A program made the position numbers and the translations under genes. Below the pieces are notes generated by a model, which was given only the letters and a program-made list of their open reading frames with translations, was not told the DNA's origin and did not search any database. 8,971 bases of DNA from Spirosoma sp. (GTDB lineage: Bacteria; Bacteroidota; Bacteroidia; Cytophagales; Spirosomataceae), in the NCBI GenBank assembly GCA_025351545.1, contig JANXVQ010000886.1:1-8971 (forward strand), read 5' to 3'. Positions 6,976 to 8,971 of this stretch are shown in pieces; the stretch's first letter is position 1, and every line of letters begins with the position of its first letter.

Positions 6976-8256
6976 TTATCGCGCTATCCGTTTCATCCAA
7001 TTTCCCCACAGCAATCCAACCCGGGCTGAGAGGGTAGCATAGAGCAAGGCTTTACCAAAACCGATCCAGAAATCAGCGACTAACTGCGTGTTCCGAGGGG
7101 AAAAGGCATAGCGATATTCCCAGTCGGGCGGACTGTTATACGTCCAGGAATAGGAGAGAAAAAAGCCGTTTCGGGCGTAGGGCGACGTTTGCAGAAATTC
7201 ACCAAAAGGCCACTGAACAGCCAGCAATATAATTATGAATACAACCCCATATAACCCGGCCAGTAACCAGTCATTTAGCTTGCCACTACTGGTATTCGGC
7301 ATATCGAAACGATGCATAAGCCAGTCTATAATTAATGCCGGGATGATCAGTAATAAGGGAAACACAAACGGCTGATAGTGGGTAATAGGATTCAGCACGG
7401 GGCCTAGCCGGGGTATTGCCGGAAAGTTTTGGATAACCCAACTTGGAATCAACATCCCCAGCATATAAACACCCGCAATAATGGTGATGGGCCAGCGTAA
7501 TAGCGACGCCCGCCCAACGGCCAGTAAGTAAAACGGAAATATGATAGCGGCTGTAACATAATAACTGGATTCGTGTGATTCCCGCATACCCATAGACTCC
7601 GAAAGCAGTGTATAAAGCATAGTTAAAAGCAACCCGGCCGCAATAGCAAATAGCCATTTTAAGCGCGTAGCTCGCCGGTTATCATCGACAGGCTGTAATG
7701 TATTCTGGTGAATCAACTGCACCGGCGGACCACCCGGATTACGGTATTGATTTTGCAGAGCCAGCACACCCACCATAGCACCAAATTGCACAGTCATGAT
7801 ACCAATAGCCAGGATGGTATGAGGGGGCGTCAGAATCTGGACATCGAGCCCATACGTGTTGTGCCACCAATCGTCGAAAGGAGCCGATGTTAACATTGCC
7901 AATGCGCCCCATACGCAGAACATGGCTCCAAGAGACCCGTAGAAAACACCCCAGAATGGAACAGCACCAGCCCGACCAGGGTGATTTTTGGTTAACGTAA
8001 GGTTTAGAATCTGATAGGCCGAGAACAAGCCTGACACAATCGCCCCAACGTAAATAACCACATGTGGAGGAGCAAATAGACCATCCCGTCCAATACTCAT
8101 GTGCCACATAATGTCCCAGAGCAGGCCCATGACCACACAAAACGACGAGAAAACCACTGCATAAATGTAGGTCGGTATGTTTAAACGCCAACCGCCGGAA
8201 TGGGTGGCTGACTGCTCACGACCCGATTGAAATGAGGAAGGAATTGCCGATTCCAT
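6976..8256 (-). CDS. Polytopic membrane protein with PmoC/AmoC-like copper-ligand motifs
   Basis: A 426-residue protein with about ten membrane helices (near 33-50, 65-88, 100-122, 146-168, 199-218, 231-250, 255-274, 294-313, 328-348, 394-417). The positive-inside rule puts the N- and C-termini in the cytoplasm. Outside loop 1 carries D48, W51, H52, R57, D58, F61, P63, H65. Outside loop 2 carries D128, W131, H132, G136, D138, P144, P145, H146. The first set has the spacing and neighbours of the AmoC/PmoC signature (W-H-x4-R-D-x2-F-x-P-S-H, from memory). PmoC is 260-290 residues; the extra 200 residues here hold six more helices and a polar loop (349-393). It is the first gene of a pair with the PmoB-like gene. 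A non-oxygenase copper protein remains possible. ATG at 8256 is the only plausible start. Confidence 0.88.
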   Translation of the reverse strand: MESAIPSSFQSGREQSATHSGGWRLNIPTYIYAVVFSSFCVVMGLLWDIMWHMSIGRDGLFAPPHVVIYVGAIVSGLFSAYQILNLTLTKNHPGRAGAVPFWGVFYGSLGAMFCVWGALAMLTSAPFDDWWHNTYGLDVQILTPPHTILAIGIMTVQFGAMVGVLALQNQYRNPGGPPVQLIHQNTLQPVDDNRRATRLKWLFAIAAGLLLTMLYTLLSESMGMRESHESSYYVTAAIIFPFYLLAVGRASLLRWPITIIAGVYMLGMLIPSWVIQNFPAIPRLGPVLNPITHYQPFVFPLLLIIPALIIDWLMHRFDMPNTSSGKLNDWLLAGLYGVVFIIILLAVQWPFGEFLQTSPYARNGFFLSYSWTYNSPPDWEYRYAFSPRNTQLVADFWIGFGKALLYATLSARVGLLWGNWMKRIAR

Positions 8257-8384
8257 AAAAAAACGAATAAGGTAATATAATTTTGTAAGGATACGGCAAG
8301 ATACGAAAAGGTTGCTGAGACTGTATCGAAATAGTCATATACAGCGAATGTTTTCACGAGTGGTACATTACTGTAAATCAATGG

Positions 8385-8424
8385 AATAGATTTACACGAG
8401 AGCATTTCTCTCGAAATAGATTTA
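8385..8424. promoter_or_regulatory. Operator-like element in the divergent intergenic region
   Basis: A 6-bp palindrome, CGAGAG-CATTT-CTCTCG (8397-8413), sits between two direct copies of AATAGATTTA (8385-8394 and 8415-8424), which start exactly 30 bases apart, close to three helical turns. It lies 129 bases before the copper-like operon and 105 bases before the lipoprotein gene, which diverge from here. The symmetry suggests a regulator site. No promoter of TTG-N19-TAnnTTTG form was found in 8257-8528, and the element could be chance in AT-rich DNA. Confidence 0.3.
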
Positions 8425-8528
8425 TGCTTATGTAAATAAGTCAACAGCCTTCACTTGAGCCAACGGGACACCAAACAATTGCTTTATAGCGTTATTTGTA
8501 CAATCAATTGTGCTCTTGCTCCATCATC

Positions 8529-8971
8529 ATGCTACGGTCAACGTCATCGGTTCGCGTTTTTCTATTCTCCGCCAAGACGCTGCTCTTTCTGGGATTTGGC
8601 CTGATTATGAGCGCCTGCGTACCCGATTTTTTGCTCTCAGACTCCGACTGGGTAGTTATTGAAGCAAGCGAACACGAACCCGATCCCAAGCGTAAGGTTG
8701 GGTTGCTCATCAGCCCGCACGAAGTATCGGCAACGGTTACGTTCGATAGTTCGTGCATTTATGACGTTGGTGCCCTCGATGCCGATGACTGGAACAAAGT
8801 AATCGGCCTTGGTTTTGTTGGATCCAAAGATCAATCGCTGGGTGGGGTGCCCCCACATCAGGTAGATGGCGCGCGGGTGGGTTGGCGCTGGAACGCCCAG
8901 CGGCACTGTATTGATCTGGGAGCCTATATTTATGTAGAAGGAAATCGTATTGATTTCAAAGTAGCCGAAGC
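8529..8971 (+). CDS. Putative lipoprotein, partial (3' end beyond window)
   Basis: ATG at 8529 opens a frame of 147 complete codons that is still open at the right edge. The N-terminus has basic residues, a hydrophobic stretch (residues 17-27) and a lipobox-like L-I-M-S-A-C ending at Cys30, so it is likely lipidated and anchored to a membrane. The rest is soluble and rich in Asp and Trp, with F-D-S-S-C-I-Y-D-V-G (residues near 73-82) and R-V-G-W-R-W-N followed by I-D-L-G-A-Y-I-Y-V-E-G-N-R-I. I recall this last pattern (GWRxN, then an AYxYVxGxR strand pair) from uncharacterised Bacteroidota secreted proteins, but no function is attached. It is divergent from the PmoC-like operon. The minus-strand frames over it look like shadows. 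Confidence 0.75.
   Translation, partial: MLRSTSSVRVFLFSAKTLLFLGFGLIMSACVPDFLLSDSDWVVIEASEHEPDPKRKVGLLISPHEVSATVTFDSSCIYDVGALDADDWNKVIGLGFVGSKDQSLGGVPPHQVDGARVGWRWNAQRHCIDLGAYIYVEGNRIDFKVAE

Noticed and set aside
6953..7009. Upstream start (7009) for the PmoB-like protein
   Set aside because: It would add 19 charged residues before the signal peptide and overlap the upstream gene by 34 bases; the start at 6952 gives a normal signal peptide.
8181..8444. 87-codon minus-strand frame upstream of the PmoC-like gene
   Set aside because: Overlaps the first 76 bases of the PmoC-like gene in another frame and has no family features; probably chance.
8504..8906. Minus-strand frames opposite the lipoprotein gene
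   Set aside because: The plus-strand frame has a signal peptide, lipobox and family-like strand pattern; the minus frames have none.
1..8971. CRISPR array, insertion sequence or prophage signs
   Set aside because: No regularly spaced repeats, transposase or integrase motifs, or terminal inverted repeats were seen; the tRNA genes show no duplicated 3' end typical of an integrated element.

Overview
The window looks like chromosomal DNA of a Bacteroidota member, most likely a Cytophagales bacterium of the Spirosoma type. Three things point there: a DUF4783-type secreted protein, promoters of the Bacteroidota form (TTG, 19 bases, TAnnTTTG), and A-rich stretches rather than Shine-Dalgarno sequences before start codons. 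The genus is inferred from protein flavour and was not tested.

Layout. Positions 1-514 (minus) hold the first codons of a gene running off the left edge and a small DUF4783 exported protein. A PyrR-like phosphoribosyltransferase follows on the plus strand (649-1161). On the minus strand come a 58-residue two-helix membrane protein (1187-1363) and a 1000-residue SNF2/Rad54-type ATPase (1463-4465) with a consensus promoter and a leader of about 165 nt. Positions 4857-5187 hold two minus-strand tRNA genes, Gly(GCC) then Leu(UAA), with a consensus promoter, a terminator-like hairpin between them and a strong terminator after the second.

The most interesting part is 5267-8256: two minus-strand genes 23 nt apart. 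The first encodes a membrane protein of about 10 helices. It carries D48-x3-H52-x12-H65, set in a W-H-x4-R-D-x2-F-x-P-x-H context, and a second motif D128-x3-H132-x13-H146. As I remember them, these spacings equal those of the CuC (D156/H160/H173) and CuD (N227/H231/H245) copper ligands of PmoC in particulate methane monooxygenase. The second gene encodes a protein with the layout of PmoB: a signal peptide whose predicted cleavage exposes an N-terminal His, a periplasmic domain, two membrane helices, then a long periplasmic part with two H-x(12-13)-HLHP modules. No separate A subunit is present. I infer a divergent copper membrane monooxygenase-like, or at least copper-binding, two-subunit complex. 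Substrate and activity cannot be read from the sequence.

The right edge (8529-8971, plus) holds the start of a lipoprotein gene, divergent from this pair across an intergenic region with a small palindrome flanked by direct repeats.
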